Positions 49,628 through 59,406 of a stretch of DNA of 64,000 bases are shown here, piece after piece (the stretch's first letter is position 1; every line of letters begins with the position of its first letter). Both the position numbers and the translations under genes were made by a program. The DNA comes from Bacillus sp. SLBN-46 (GTDB lineage Bacteria; Bacillota; Bacilli; Bacillales; Cytobacillaceae). Where the stretch lies: NCBI RefSeq assembly GCF_031453555.1, contig NZ_JAVIZM010000001.1, forward strand, positions 502,001 to 566,000, written 5' to 3'. Under the pieces are notes generated by a model. That model was not told the DNA's origin, searched no databases, and was given only the letters and a program-made list of their open reading frames with translations.

Positions 49628-52615
49628 ATGGTTGAAATGAACTTAAATCGCCGGCAGTTTTTAAAGCTATCTGGTGCGACTGCAGCTACTCTGGCTGTTG
49701 TTGAACTGGGCTTTAATGAAAAGAAGGCCTACGCGAAATCAAAAGAATTCAAAATTGCCAAAGCTACTGTAACACCAACCATTTGCTGCTACTGTGGTGT
49801 CGGATGCGGAATCCTCGTTCACACCAAAGATAATACTGTGGTTTATACGGAAGGGGATCCGGATAACCCAATTAACGAAGGTAAGCTTTGTAGCAAAGGA
49901 ACCACATTAAGACAGTTATATACATCTGAAAAACGATTAACAAAACCACTTTATCGTGCTCCAGGAAGCGATAAGTGGGAGGAAAAAGAATGGGATTGGA
50001 TGCTAGACACCATTGCCAAACGAACAAAAGAAACACGCGACAGTTCATTTGTTGAAGTTGAAAATGGCATCACAGTGAATAAAACAGAAAAGATTGCAAG
50101 CCTTGGCGGCGCAGCACTTGATAACGAAGAAACGTATTTGCTATCAAAATTAATGAGAGGGCTTGGTGTAACCTATTTAGAGCACCAGGCACGAATATGA
50201 CATAGTTCTACGGTTGCCGGTCTGGCACCTACATTTGGTCGTGGAGCAATGACTAACCATTGGAATGATCTGCAGCATACTGATTGTGCGTTGATTATTG
50301 GGGCAAACCCTGCAGAAAATCATCCGATTAGCTTTAGATGGCTGACAAAAGCAAAGGAAAAAGGCGGCAAAATCGTCAGTGTGGACCCACGTTACACAAG
50401 AACGTCGGCACAGGCAGATGTTTATGCTCCGCTTCGCTCCGGTACGGATATTCCGTTCATTGGCGGGATGATTAATTATGCGCTAGAAAACAATCTTATC
50501 CACAAAGAGTATGTTGCTAACTATACAAATGCTGCTTTCATCGTGAAAGAGGGTTATGACTTTAACGAAGGCCTTTTCTCCGGATACGATGAAGCAAAAC
50601 GGGGATATGACAAAACAAAATGGGCAATAGAAACAACAGAAGACGGGAAACCAGTGAAGGATGCATCATTAACCCATCCACGCTCCGTATTCCAGTTAAT
50701 GAAAAAACACTATTCCCGCTATGATGTAAAAACGGTAACAACGGTCACAGGAACTCCAAAAGAAGATTACTTAAAGGTATGTGAAGCCTTCTGCTCTACC
50801 GCAAAGGTGGGAAAAGCAGGTACGATTATGTATGCAATGGGAACAACCCAGCATACGGTTGGCTCTCAAAACGTACGTATCTATGCCATCTTACAGCTTC
50901 TATTAGGCAACATCGGTTTACCTGGTGGCGGAGTCAACGCAATGCGCGGTGAATCCAACGTACAAGGTTCAACTGACTTCGGTCTATTATTTGATAACTT
51001 AACGGGTTACCTTGGTGCACCTAAAGCCACTGTTCCAGAGCATGCCACGCTTAAAGGCTACCTGGAAAAAGAAACACCAAAAACAGGCTACTGGAGCAAT
51101 AAACCAAAATTTGTTGTTAGCTTACTAAAAGCTTGGTATGGTGCAAACGCAACAGCAGAAAATGAGTTTGGCTATCAATTCTTGCCAAAAGGGAACAAAA
51201 ACTACTCTCACATCAATTTGTTTAACGCGATGTATAAGGGTGAGTTAGACGGTGCGTTCTTATTCGGTACGAATCCAGTGGTTGGCGGACCGAATGCTGG
51301 AAAAGAAAAAGAAGCACTTGGCAAACTTAAATGGTTGGTAGCCATTGACCTTTGGGAAACAGAAACGTCTGCTTTCTGGCAAAAAGAAGCAGGCAGTAAC
51401 CCAGCAAAAATAAACACAGAAGTATTCTTACTTCCAGCCTCTGCTTCTTTTGAAAAAGAAGGTAGTATATCAAACAGCTCTCGCTGGATGCAATATCGCT
51501 GGAAAGCGATTGATTCACGAGGCGAAGCAAGACCAGATCTTGATATCATTCATGAATTAGCCTTAAAACTGAAATCTTTATATGCAAACAGTCCTAAATC
51601 AGCAGACAAACCGTTCTTAGCTCTAGATTGGAACTATGGAACAGGGGATGTACCTGATATTGACCTAGTTGCTAAAGAAATCAATGGCTATGACTTGAAA
51701 ACGGGTAAATTAATCGCTGGTTTTGGTGCTTTACTAGATGATGGAACCACTTCAAGTGGTAACTGGATTTATTCCGGCTTCTATCCTGAAGAAGGCAAAA
51801 ACAAATCCAAGAACCGCGATAACAAAGACACGGGCGGCGAGAACTATTTGAACTGGTCATATGCATGGCCTTCCAACCGTCGGATTCTTTACAACCGTGC
51901 AGCAGCCGATCCTAGTGGTCAGCCATGGAGTAAGGAAAAGGCGGTCATCTGGTGGGATGCTGCTCAGAAAAAATGGGTCGGAAATGATGTCCCAGACTTT
52001 AAACCAGTTTTAGGGCCAACAGAGCCAGGTGGAACAGGAGCATTCATGATGAACAAAGATGGTGTCGCTCTATTATTTGCACCAACCTTGAATGATGGTC
52101 CATTCCCAGAGCATTATGAGCCATTTGAAAGCCCAGTGGCAAATGCTTTTTCTAAGGTTCAATTAAATCCAGCAGTAGTGGTAATTGAAGGTGACTTCAA
52201 TAAAAAAGGCGATAAAAAGAAATTCCCGATCATTGCAACCACCTACCGTGTTAGTGAACATTGGCAGTCCGGTTCCATGACAAGGAACCAGGAATGGCTT
52301 TCTGAATTAGCTGGTCATATGTTTGTTGAAATGAGCGAAGAGCTTGCGAAAGAAAAAGGCATCAAGAATAAAGATAAAATCGTTGTCAGCTCCGCGCGTG
52401 GGGAAATTAAAGCCTACGCGATGGTAACGAAACGCTTTAAGCCAATCCTCACGAACGGTAAGAAGGTCCATGAAATTGGAATGCCATGGCACTTTGGCTA
52501 TAAAGGATTTGCGACAGGAGATACAGCCAACCGCCTGACTCCACATATTGGGGATGCCAATACGATGATCCCTGAATTTAAAGCATTCCTCTGTGATGTT
52601 AGGAGGGCGGACTAA
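49628..52615 (+). CDS. fdhA: Selenocysteine-containing formate dehydrogenase alpha subunit, Tat-exported
   Basis: A 995-residue molybdopterin enzyme (FdnG type) read through an in-frame TGA at 50198-50200 as selenocysteine 191. The frame is the same before and after the TGA, and the context QARI-Sec-HSSTVAGLA is the Mo-ligand site of formate dehydrogenases. The N-terminus NRRQFLKLSGA is a twin-arginine signal. The 4Fe-4S site is CCYCGVGC plus CSKG. Downstream: GANPAENHPISFRWL, SVDPRYTRTSAQAD, GGVNAMRGESNVQGSTD and a C-terminal cofactor-binding domain. The start at 49628 has AAGGAGAT upstream; ATG 49637 is possible. It oxidises formate outside the membrane and hands electrons to FdhB. It overlaps fdhB by one base. 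Confidence 0.93.
50198..50229 (+). promoter_or_regulatory. Sec UGA codon with bacterial SECIS hairpin
   Basis: Eleven bases after the TGA, the segment GGTTGCCGGTCTGGCACC (50212-50229) folds as GG, bulged U, UGCC, loop GGUCU, GGCA, CC. This is the same design as the E. coli fdhF element (11-base distance, bulged U, GGU in the loop) that binds SelB. It explains translation through the stop. Confidence 0.88.
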
Positions 52616-53442
52616 TGACGAAATATGTAAAATATGTCGACGTAACGAAGTGTGACGGCTGTCGTGCCTGTATGGTGGCCTGTAAAAACTGGAACGACCT
52701 TCCGGCGGAGCCAACGGAGTTCCAAGGAAGTGTGCAATCCCATGCGAAAACAACAGCAGATACATGGAATGTCTTGCAATATATTGAGCATGAAAATGGG
52801 AAAGGTGATTTAGAATATCTATTCCGCCACTCTTCCTGCTTCCATTGTACAGATGCAGCCTGTGAAAAGGTGTGTCCGGAAAATGCCATCAGCTATACAA
52901 AGTATGGCTCCGTGGTCATTGATCAAGACAAGTGTGTAGGCTGTGGCTATTGTGTTCAAAACTGTCCATTTGAAGTAATTTCTTTAAAGACTTATAAAGA
53001 TAAAAATGGCAAAGAGTACAAGAAGTCGCATAAATGCACGATGTGTACGGATCGTCTAGATGAAGGCCTTCAGCCGGCATGCGTAACCACCTGCCACACG
53101 GGAGCGATGGAGTTCGGTGATGCTGAGGCGATGATTCAAAAAGCAGAAAAGCGCGTGAAGGAAATCAAGGATCGTTACCCTAATGCCATGGTATACAACC
53201 CACAAGGGGTAGGCGGCACACACACTGTTTATGTGCTAGCAGAGAAACCATCTGTATATGGATTACCGGAAAATCCAAAGGTTCCTACCTCAGCAGTGGC
53301 TTGGAAGGATTACGCACAGCCAATCGGTAAAATGATGCTTGGTGCGACAACCATGGCGGTTGTGGGTGCATTCATTACCAACCGTTTATTTAATAAAGAA
53401 GGCAAAGATGAGAAGCAAGATGGAGGTGGTAGCCATGAGTAA
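52615..53442 (+). CDS. fdhB: Formate dehydrogenase beta subunit (four 4Fe-4S clusters)
   Basis: A 275-residue iron-sulfur protein. Cysteine groups: CDGCRACMVACKNW; CFHCTDAACEKVCP; CVGCGYCVQNCPFEV; CTMCTDRLDEGLQPACVTTC, giving four clusters. A C-terminal membrane helix (MMLGATTMAVVGAFITNRLF, residues about 240-260) anchors it, as in FdnH/FdoH. It carries electrons from FdhA to the cytochrome b subunit. The start codon overlaps the fdhA stop (TAATG). Confidence 0.95.
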   Translation: MTKYVKYVDVTKCDGCRACMVACKNWNDLPAEPTEFQGSVQSHAKTTADTWNVLQYIEHENGKGDLEYLFRHSSCFHCTDAACEKVCPENAISYTKYGSVVIDQDKCVGCGYCVQNCPFEVISLKTYKDKNGKEYKKSHKCTMCTDRLDEGLQPACVTTCHTGAMEFGDAEAMIQKAEKRVKEIKDRYPNAMVYNPQGVGGTHTVYVLAEKPSVYGLPENPKVPTSAVAWKDYAQPIGKMMLGATTMAVVGAFITNRLFNKEGKDEKQDGGGSHE

Positions 53443-54145
53443 AAAACAAAAGCCAACCGTCCAGGTAAAGCGGTTTTCGAAGGCCTTTGTCTGGGCACAC
53501 GCCGTCAATGCCTTATCATTTTTTGCACTCTATATTACGGCACTGCCTATGTATACGGAATTCTTCGACTGGTTGTATCCCGTTTTAGGCGGTCCAGAAG
53601 GAGCACGTCTTCTTCACCGAATATTTGCAGTTGCATTTGTTACGCCTACAGTTATTTGGGTAATTTTTGACTTTACCGGCTTTAAGCGCTGGATGAAAGA
53701 GCTTATTACCTGGAAGAAAAGAGATCTTCAATTTTTTACAGAATTCGTTAAAGAACTTTTTGGCTTTAATTTTAAGCATGTCAGACAAACATTCTTTAAC
53801 GCTGGTGAAAAGATCAACTCTATCATCCAAATTGTTACGGCGATTATGATTATTGGATCTGGATTTCCAATGTGGTTCCCACAATTTTTCCCAAGAGCTG
53901 TCGTTCAGTGGGGCTACTTCTTCCACAACATTGGCTTTGGCCTAGCCATTGCTGTTGTTGTCGGACATATTTATTTGAGTGTCGTTCATAAGAACTCCAG
54001 ACCAGGCTATTCCGGTGTTGTTACAGGAAAGGTCCCTGCTTGGTGGGCTAAAGAACACTACACAGAGTGGTATGAAGAAGAAGTGAAAAAAGGCAACTTC
54101 CCTAAACTAGATGACCCAAGCAACAAGAAGAAAAAAGGCGCGTAA
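53435..54145 (+). CDS. fdhC: Formate dehydrogenase gamma subunit (cytochrome b)
   Basis: A 236-residue membrane protein with four segments (AHAVNALSFFALYITALPMY; FAVAFVTPTVIWVIFDF; IIQIVTAIMIIGSGFPMW; IGFGLAIAVVVGHIYLSVVH) and His residues placed to bind two b hemes (HAVN, HRIF, HNIG, HIYLSVVH). It passes electrons to quinone. The start at 53435 behind GGAGGT overlaps the fdhB end by 8 bases; upstream frame extension lies within fdhB. Lys-rich C-terminus. Confidence 0.93.
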   Translation: MSKKQKPTVQVKRFSKAFVWAHAVNALSFFALYITALPMYTEFFDWLYPVLGGPEGARLLHRIFAVAFVTPTVIWVIFDFTGFKRWMKELITWKKRDLQFFTEFVKELFGFNFKHVRQTFFNAGEKINSIIQIVTAIMIIGSGFPMWFPQFFPRAVVQWGYFFHNIGFGLAIAVVVGHIYLSVVHKNSRPGYSGVVTGKVPAWWAKEHYTEWYEEEVKKGNFPKLDDPSNKKKKGA

Positions 54146-54156
54146 TAACAAATTGG

Positions 54157-54286
54157 GGAAAGAGGTTGACTCATAAGGGGTCTGACCCCACTGAAAAAAC
54201 AATATCTAGACCTAGATTACTCTAAGTTTTAACTAGATATTGAATCGTGGGGTCTGACACCTTTGCTTTTGAGTCAACCTCTTTCC
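54157..54286. repeat. 130-bp imperfect palindrome (MITE-like) inside the operon
   Basis: Outer arms GGAAAGAGGTTGACTCA (54157-54173) and TGAGTCAACCTCTTTCC (54270-54286) are perfect complements of 17 bases. Inside lie GGGGTCTGACCCCAC against GTGGGGTCTGACACC, then CAATATCTAG against CTAGATATTG. The whole folds as one long hairpin around a 23-base loop. It occupies the only large gap (fdhC to fdhE) in the block. The GGGGTCTGACCCC core is shared with 36784-36829. No T run follows the outer stem. Confidence 0.8.
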
Positions 54287-54311
54287 TTATAAAAAAAGTG
54301 GAGGTACAACG

Positions 54312-55121
54312 ATGATTAAATCCGTTGTTTCAAAAGAGTACCAGGAATTGCAGAAGGAAATTGTGAAACTTCAAGAACAGTGGAAACAACAGATAGATAG
54401 GGAGACCATCAGGCCCAATCTAGATAAGGCAGCTATGGCCGCAGGGATACCAGCCGCATCATTAACGGTTATTGATTTTGAAATTTCACTATTCCAACAG
54501 TGGATAGAGGAAATAAATTCCACGCTAGTAAAATTTAATCCAGAATTAGAGCCAAAACTAGCTAGTGTTGGTATTCTATTGAATGAAGAAGTAGCGGTGA
54601 AATGGATTGAAGAGGCATTTTCCTTCAATCATGTGTATTTTGTTGGTTTTGCACAAGAAAATGGACTTGAAGAATGGATTCCGCAATTCCTAGCTGAAAC
54701 AGCCCTTCGCCCTTATTTACAAGTAACCGCTGAAAAGGTTCAAAAGGACATAGATAAGGCTGTTCCTGGAGCCGGCTGCCCAGTCTGTGGAGAACCGGCA
54801 AGAATAGCGTCTCTTGAGGAAGAAGGAAAAAAAGTGATGCACTGCCCACGCTGTCTGGCACATTGGCATGCAAGGCGCCTAGAGTGCTCACACTGCGGCA
54901 ATGAAGACCACAAAACCATACAGTTTTTAACCATTGAAGGCGATGCTGTTTCGCAAATTCAAGTTTGCGATGAGTGTAACGGCTATATTAAAATTATTGA
55001 TACAAGACAATATATCAGCAAACCATCTGCCGCATTACTAGACTTGAACAGCATCCATTTAGACTTCGTCGCCCAAGAAAATGGATATAACGCGGTAGGT
55101 ATAAAAAAAGTGGAAAACTAA
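54312..55121 (+). CDS. fdhE: Formate dehydrogenase maturation protein FdhE
   Basis: A 269-residue cytoplasmic protein. The C-terminal half holds two zinc-binding ribbons: CPVCGEPAR plus CPRCLAHW, then CSHCGNED plus CDECNGY, the FdhE pattern (rubredoxin-like iron in E. coli). It is needed for activity of exported respiratory formate dehydrogenases. The N-terminal half is helical and variable. The start follows GGAGG. Confidence 0.92.
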   Translation: MIKSVVSKEYQELQKEIVKLQEQWKQQIDRETIRPNLDKAAMAAGIPAASLTVIDFEISLFQQWIEEINSTLVKFNPELEPKLASVGILLNEEVAVKWIEEAFSFNHVYFVGFAQENGLEEWIPQFLAETALRPYLQVTAEKVQKDIDKAVPGAGCPVCGEPARIASLEEEGKKVMHCPRCLAHWHARRLECSHCGNEDHKTIQFLTIEGDAVSQIQVCDECNGYIKIIDTRQYISKPSAALLDLNSIHLDFVAQENGYNAVGIKKVEN

Positions 55122-55133
55122 GAAGGTGCTAAG

Positions 55134-55730
55134 GTGAAGGCTGCGGCTATTATTTTATCAGGTGGGAAATCTAGCAGGATGGGTACAAACAAGGCCCTGC
55201 TAAAAATAAACGAGAAAACAAACATCGAAAGAATTGCAGATACGCTAAAGCCCCTCTTTGATGATATAATTCTAGTAACCAACAATCCTGAATCTTATGA
55301 ATTTTTAGGATTGAAGATGGTAAAAGACCAGTATCCTGGTATGGGGCCACTCGCAGGGGTTCATGCAGGCTTAAATCACTCGAACTATGATGTGAATGTG
55401 ATTGTTGCCTGTGATATGCCGTTTGTTTCAGGAGAACTGGCGCAAGCGCTCGTCCAACTCTGCAGCCATTACGATGCCGTCGTACCTGTAATCAATGGAA
55501 TACAGCACCCACTTTTTGCTGTCTTTAAAAAGGAGATTGCAGGTGAAGTGGCTGGGAGTATTGAAGAAGGAACACTTCGAATGAAGCACCTTCTGAATCG
55601 CTTACAGGTGCTGTACGTTACAGAAAAAGAATTGCAATCTTATAGTCAATTCGATCTTGAAAAGGTCTTTTTTAATATGAACCACCCGAATGAGTATGAA
55701 GATGCTAAAAAGTGGGCCGAGACAGAATAG
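55134..55730 (+). CDS. mobA: Molybdenum cofactor guanylyltransferase MobA
   Basis: A 198-residue nucleotidyltransferase that adds GMP to Mo-molybdopterin, giving the bis-MGD cofactor needed by FdhA. The N-terminal AIILSGGKSSRMGTNKALL is the GTP-binding signature; GMGPLAGVHAGL and VVACDMPFVSG supply the substrate and magnesium sites. Starts at GTG behind AAGGTG, 12 bases after fdhE; ends immediately before the next reading frame. Confidence 0.94.
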   Translation: MKAAAIILSGGKSSRMGTNKALLKINEKTNIERIADTLKPLFDDIILVTNNPESYEFLGLKMVKDQYPGMGPLAGVHAGLNHSNYDVNVIVACDMPFVSGELAQALVQLCSHYDAVVPVINGIQHPLFAVFKKEIAGEVAGSIEEGTLRMKHLLNRLQVLYVTEKELQSYSQFDLEKVFFNMNHPNEYEDAKKWAETE

Positions 55731-55757
55731 ATGAACACAAGGGGGAAAAGGGGAACC

Positions 55758-56990
55758 ATGCAATTTTTCAAAGTAAAAACAGTGGAAGAGACATTTGCCT
55801 TAATTGAAGAGTATATCCCGGTAACGCCACACAAAGAGGTGCGGGTGCTGGAAGAAGCGCTCCATTACATTCTTGCCGAGCCGGTCGTGGCCAAGGAAAA
55901 TGTCCCGAGCTTTGACCGCTCAACTGTGGATGGATATGCTGTAAAAGCGAAGGATACGTATGGTTCCTCTGAATCAATGCCTGGATTCCTTACTGGAACG
56001 GGGGAAGTGAAAATGGGCGAAGTCCCTCATTCTATGGTAGGCCCGGGAAATGCTGTCTATGTGCCAACTGGCGGGATGATGCCTTCTGGTAGTGATAGTG
56101 TCATAATGATTGAACATTGCGAGGACCTCGATGGCCTCTTAAATACGTATAAGCAAATTGCACCAGGCGAAAATGTGATTAGAGCCGGTGAGGATATAAA
56201 AGAAGGCGAAACCCTCCTGACCGCTGGGACAAAGCTTCGTCCTCAGGAATTAGGGGCCTTGGCCTCCTTAGGGATTACCCATGTAACGGTCTTTCGTCAA
56301 TTGAAGGTCGCCTACCTATCCTCCGGAGATGAAATTGTTCCCTATCAAACAGAAACCCTTCAAGAAGGGCAAATTCGCGACATTAATCATTTAACCATCT
56401 CAGGGTTAGCTCGTGAATGGAATGTAGACGTTGTATACGGTGGCATTGTAAGGGATGATTTTGAAGTCTTCCGTCAAAAAGCGAAAGAGCTTTACGATCA
56501 AGTGGATTGCCTGATTCTTTCTGGAGGAAGCTCTGTTGGGGCAAAGGATTATACCACTGAGGTCATTCAATCCTTAGGGAATCCAGGAGTATTTGTCCAT
56601 GGAATTTCTATTAAACCAGGGAAACCAACCATCCTTGCTATGGCAGATGGAAAACCAGTCATTGGCCTACCAGGACACCCTGCGTCGGCGATGATTATCT
56701 TCCGGTTATTTGGTGAAAGGATTTTACGAAAGCTGATGGGTGAAAAAGTAGAGCGGAAACCAGAGCGGATTTTTGCTAGAATCACAAAGAATATTCCATC
56801 CTCCCCGGGACGGTCTGATTATATTCGTGTCCGTCTAGTTGAAAAAGAGGGAGAATGGTGGGCGGAGCCGATTATCGGAAAATCAGGCTTAATTACCACA
56901 CTCGTTAAAAGCGATGGAATTGTTGAGATTAGTTCAGAAAAAGAGGGAATTTCACAGGGTGAATACGTTCCTGTGATCGCATCACGATAG
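55758..56990 (+). CDS. moeA: Molybdopterin molybdenumtransferase MoeA
   Basis: A 410-residue enzyme that inserts molybdate into adenylylated molybdopterin. Landmarks: VPSFDRSTVDGYAV, APGENVIRAGEDI, YLSSGDEIV, the LILSGGSSVGAKDYT active-site loop and KPGKPTILAMADGKPVIGLPGHPASAMI. The ATG at 55758 has AAAAGGGG just upstream and is preferred over the in-frame ATG at 55731. A second, larger MoeA-like gene follows 13 bases later. Confidence 0.94.
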   Translation: MQFFKVKTVEETFALIEEYIPVTPHKEVRVLEEALHYILAEPVVAKENVPSFDRSTVDGYAVKAKDTYGSSESMPGFLTGTGEVKMGEVPHSMVGPGNAVYVPTGGMMPSGSDSVIMIEHCEDLDGLLNTYKQIAPGENVIRAGEDIKEGETLLTAGTKLRPQELGALASLGITHVTVFRQLKVAYLSSGDEIVPYQTETLQEGQIRDINHLTISGLAREWNVDVVYGGIVRDDFEVFRQKAKELYDQVDCLILSGGSSVGAKDYTTEVIQSLGNPGVFVHGISIKPGKPTILAMADGKPVIGLPGHPASAMIIFRLFGERILRKLMGEKVERKPERIFARITKNIPSSPGRSDYIRVRLVEKEGEWWAEPIIGKSGLITTLVKSDGIVEISSEKEGISQGEYVPVIASR

Positions 56991-57003
56991 GGGGAAAAGG
57001 CAA

Positions 57004-58938
57004 ATGGAGCAGACATATTATAAGCGGAAAATTTATTTAGAAGATAAGCCCCGAGCGGAAGCGAGAGAAGAAATTCTTGCGGCACAACAGCTGCCCTCTG
57101 AAACGGAATATATCTCAGCAACTGAAGCTTTGGGACGAGCAACGGCTGAGCCGATTTTTGCACGGGTTTCGATGCCGCATTATCATGCTTCAGCGATGGA
57201 TGGCATTGCTGTAGTGGCAGAAAGTACCTATCAAGCACATGAGCAAAATCCACTGCAGTTAAAAAAAGGCAGTCAATTTTGCTATGTAGATACAGGCAAT
57301 GCAATTCCATCCCCATTTAATGCCGTGATTATGATTGAACATGTAGATGTAATCGATGACGAAACGATTGAAATTATTGAGCCAGCCACACCTTGGCAGC
57401 ATATCCGTCCGATTGGAGAAGATATCGTTCAGGAGGAAATGCTGTTTCCGCAAGGACATGTATTAAGACCAGCAGATTTGGGCGTGTTGCTTGCTGCACA
57501 GCAAACCGTCATTCCAATCGTAAAAAAACCAGTGGTGACAATTATTCCAACCGGGAATGAACTGGTTGAGGCAGATTCAGAGCTGACTTCTGGGAATATT
57601 ATTGAATTCAATGGCACGGTTTTTGCTAATTTTATTAAAGAGTGGGGCGGAGAGCCAAAGCTCCATTCCATTGTAAAGGACGAGCCGGAAAAAATTAAAG
57701 AAGCCCTTTTGGCGGCATCTGAAACCTCTGATATTATTGTCATCAATGCTGGTTCTTCGGCAGGGCGGAAGGACTTCACGGTGCACATTATTGGAGAAAT
57801 TGGCACCGTCTTTACCCATGGGGTCGCCGCAAGGCCTGGAAAGCCTGTTATTTTAGGGAAAATAAATGGGAAAATCGTTGTAGGGGTTCCAGGATATCCG
57901 GTCTCCGCCTATTTGGCCTTGGAGTGGTTTGTCCGACCGCTTGTGTGTAAGTACTTAGGAATTCCTGAACCAAAAAGACAGACGGTAACGGTTAAGCTTG
58001 GCCGCCGCATTGTCTCATCGATGGGTGCAGAGGACTTTGTTCGAATGAATATCGGCTATGTGAATGGCCAATTTGTTGCTAATCCACTGACAAGGGCAGC
58101 AGGTGTAACGATGTCCTATGTCAGGGCAGATGGCCTCTTGATCGTACCGCCAAATATCATTGGCTATGAGCAAGGAGACTTCGCTGAGGTGGAACTGTTA
58201 CGACCGCTGGAAGAAGTGAGAAACTCCATTGTGTTTAGCGGCAGCCACGATTTGACGATTGATCTATTATCATCACAATTGAAACGAGTGCATACGGATA
58301 GAAAAATTGTTTCATCGCATGTCGGCAGTATGGCTGGAATTATGGCGATTCGAAAAGGTGAGGCCCATGTAGCGGGCATTCATTTGCTTGACCCAAGTAC
58401 AAAGCAATATAATGTTTCATATGTAAACAAAATTCTAGCGGGTCAAGACGTGGTTCTGTATCCATTTTTAAAAAGAAAGCAAGGCTGGATATTACCAAAA
58501 GGAAATCCACTTGAAATAGAAACCGTTGCTGATTTGGTTAGAGGTAAGGCGAATTTCGTCAACCGCCAAAAAGGAGCCGGTACAAGAATTCTATTTGATT
58601 TGCTGCTCTCAGTAGAGGGACTCTCCTCAGAGGACATCATTGGCTACGAGCGGGAAATGTTCTCCCATCTTGCTGTAGCGGCAGAGGTCAAGGGTGACCG
58701 TAATGGTGCCGGACTCGGAATCTACCCTGCTGCGAAAGCTATGGACCTAGATTTTATTCCTGTTGCCGATGAAGAATATGATTTAGTGATGACAAGAAGC
58801 TTTTATGAAAGTGACAACGGAAGACAGCTAGTTGAGCTGATCCAATCCCCTGCGTTCAAAGAACAAGTCGAAAAGATTGGCGGCTATCAAGTAGTGGAAA
58901 ATGCAGAGCCCAAGCGCTTGTCAGAAGAGGTGAAATAA
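57004..58938 (+). CDS. MoeA-like protein fused to a periplasmic-binding-type domain
   Basis: A 644-residue protein. Residues 1-405 are a second MoeA (MPHYHASAMDGIAV, IRPIGEDIV, IIPTGNELVEADS, VINAGSSAGRKDFT, RPGKPVILGKINGKIVVGVPGYPVSA). Residues about 415-640 form a PBP-like (substrate-binding type 2) domain: VFSGSHDLTIDLLSSQLKR, SSHVGSMAGIMAIRKGEAHVAG and RQKGAGTRILFDLLLS. No signal peptide, so the fused domain acts in the cytoplasm, plausibly sensing or channelling molybdate. This fusion is known in archaea and Firmicutes. It follows moeA by 13 bases. Confidence 0.9.
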   Translation: MEQTYYKRKIYLEDKPRAEAREEILAAQQLPSETEYISATEALGRATAEPIFARVSMPHYHASAMDGIAVVAESTYQAHEQNPLQLKKGSQFCYVDTGNAIPSPFNAVIMIEHVDVIDDETIEIIEPATPWQHIRPIGEDIVQEEMLFPQGHVLRPADLGVLLAAQQTVIPIVKKPVVTIIPTGNELVEADSELTSGNIIEFNGTVFANFIKEWGGEPKLHSIVKDEPEKIKEALLAASETSDIIVINAGSSAGRKDFTVHIIGEIGTVFTHGVAARPGKPVILGKINGKIVVGVPGYPVSAYLALEWFVRPLVCKYLGIPEPKRQTVTVKLGRRIVSSMGAEDFVRMNIGYVNGQFVANPLTRAAGVTMSYVRADGLLIVPPNIIGYEQGDFAEVELLRPLEEVRNSIVFSGSHDLTIDLLSSQLKRVHTDRKIVSSHVGSMAGIMAIRKGEAHVAGIHLLDPSTKQYNVSYVNKILAGQDVVLYPFLKRKQGWILPKGNPLEIETVADLVRGKANFVNRQKGAGTRILFDLLLSVEGLSSEDIIGYEREMFSHLAVAAEVKGDRNGAGLGIYPAAKAMDLDFIPVADEEYDLVMTRSFYESDNGRQLVELIQSPAFKEQVEKIGGYQVVENAEPKRLSEEVK

Positions 58939-59406
58939 ATGAAAATGTTCGAGATTTCAAAGGAACCGATTAATATCCAAGCAGTGATTGATAAAGTCGT
59001 TCAGCGCGAGGCGGGTGCGATTACGACCTTTATTGGTACCGTCCGTGAATTAACGAAGGGAAAGAAAACGTTGTTTCTCATTTATGAGGCGTATGAAGCC
59101 ATGGCTGTGAAAAAGCTGGAGCAAATTGGTGCCGAGATTGAACAGCGGTGGGAAGGTTCGTGCGTCGCAATCACTCACCGTGTTGGTCGTTTAGATATTA
59201 CCGATGTAGCGGTAGTGATTGCCGTTTCTACCCCGCACCGTGCAGATGCGTATGAAGCCAACCGTTATGCGATTGAACGAATTAAGGAAATTGTTCCCAT
59301 CTGGAAGAAAGAGCACTGGGAAGATGGCGAAGAATGGATGGGCAATCAGCTTGAAACGGTCGCTTATCCAAGTGGCAAGCCTAAGGAGAGTGACTTGAAT
59401 GAATAA
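58939..59406 (+). CDS. moaE: Molybdopterin synthase catalytic subunit MoaE
   Basis: A 155-residue subunit that, with thiocarboxylated MoaD, converts precursor Z to molybdopterin. Seen: REAGAITTFIGTVRELTKGK, LIYEAYEAMA, ITHRVGRLDITDVAVVIAVSTPHRADAYEA and the catalytic-Lys region VPIWKKEHWEDGEEWM. It starts directly after the previous stop and overlaps moaD by 8 bases. Confidence 0.95.
   Translation: MKMFEISKEPINIQAVIDKVVQREAGAITTFIGTVRELTKGKKTLFLIYEAYEAMAVKKLEQIGAEIEQRWEGSCVAITHRVGRLDITDVAVVIAVSTPHRADAYEANRYAIERIKEIVPIWKKEHWEDGEEWMGNQLETVAYPSGKPKESDLNE

Noticed and set aside
49628..52615. fdhA as two separate genes or a pseudogene interrupted by a stop codon
   Set aside because: The TGA stands at the known Sec position, the frame is unchanged across it, a SECIS-like hairpin follows at the standard distance, and both halves are fully conserved with no decay.
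53339..53434. N-terminal extension of the cytochrome b subunit
   Set aside because: It overlaps fdhB in another frame; GGAGGT directly precedes the ATG at 53435 and the first membrane helix then has a normal position.
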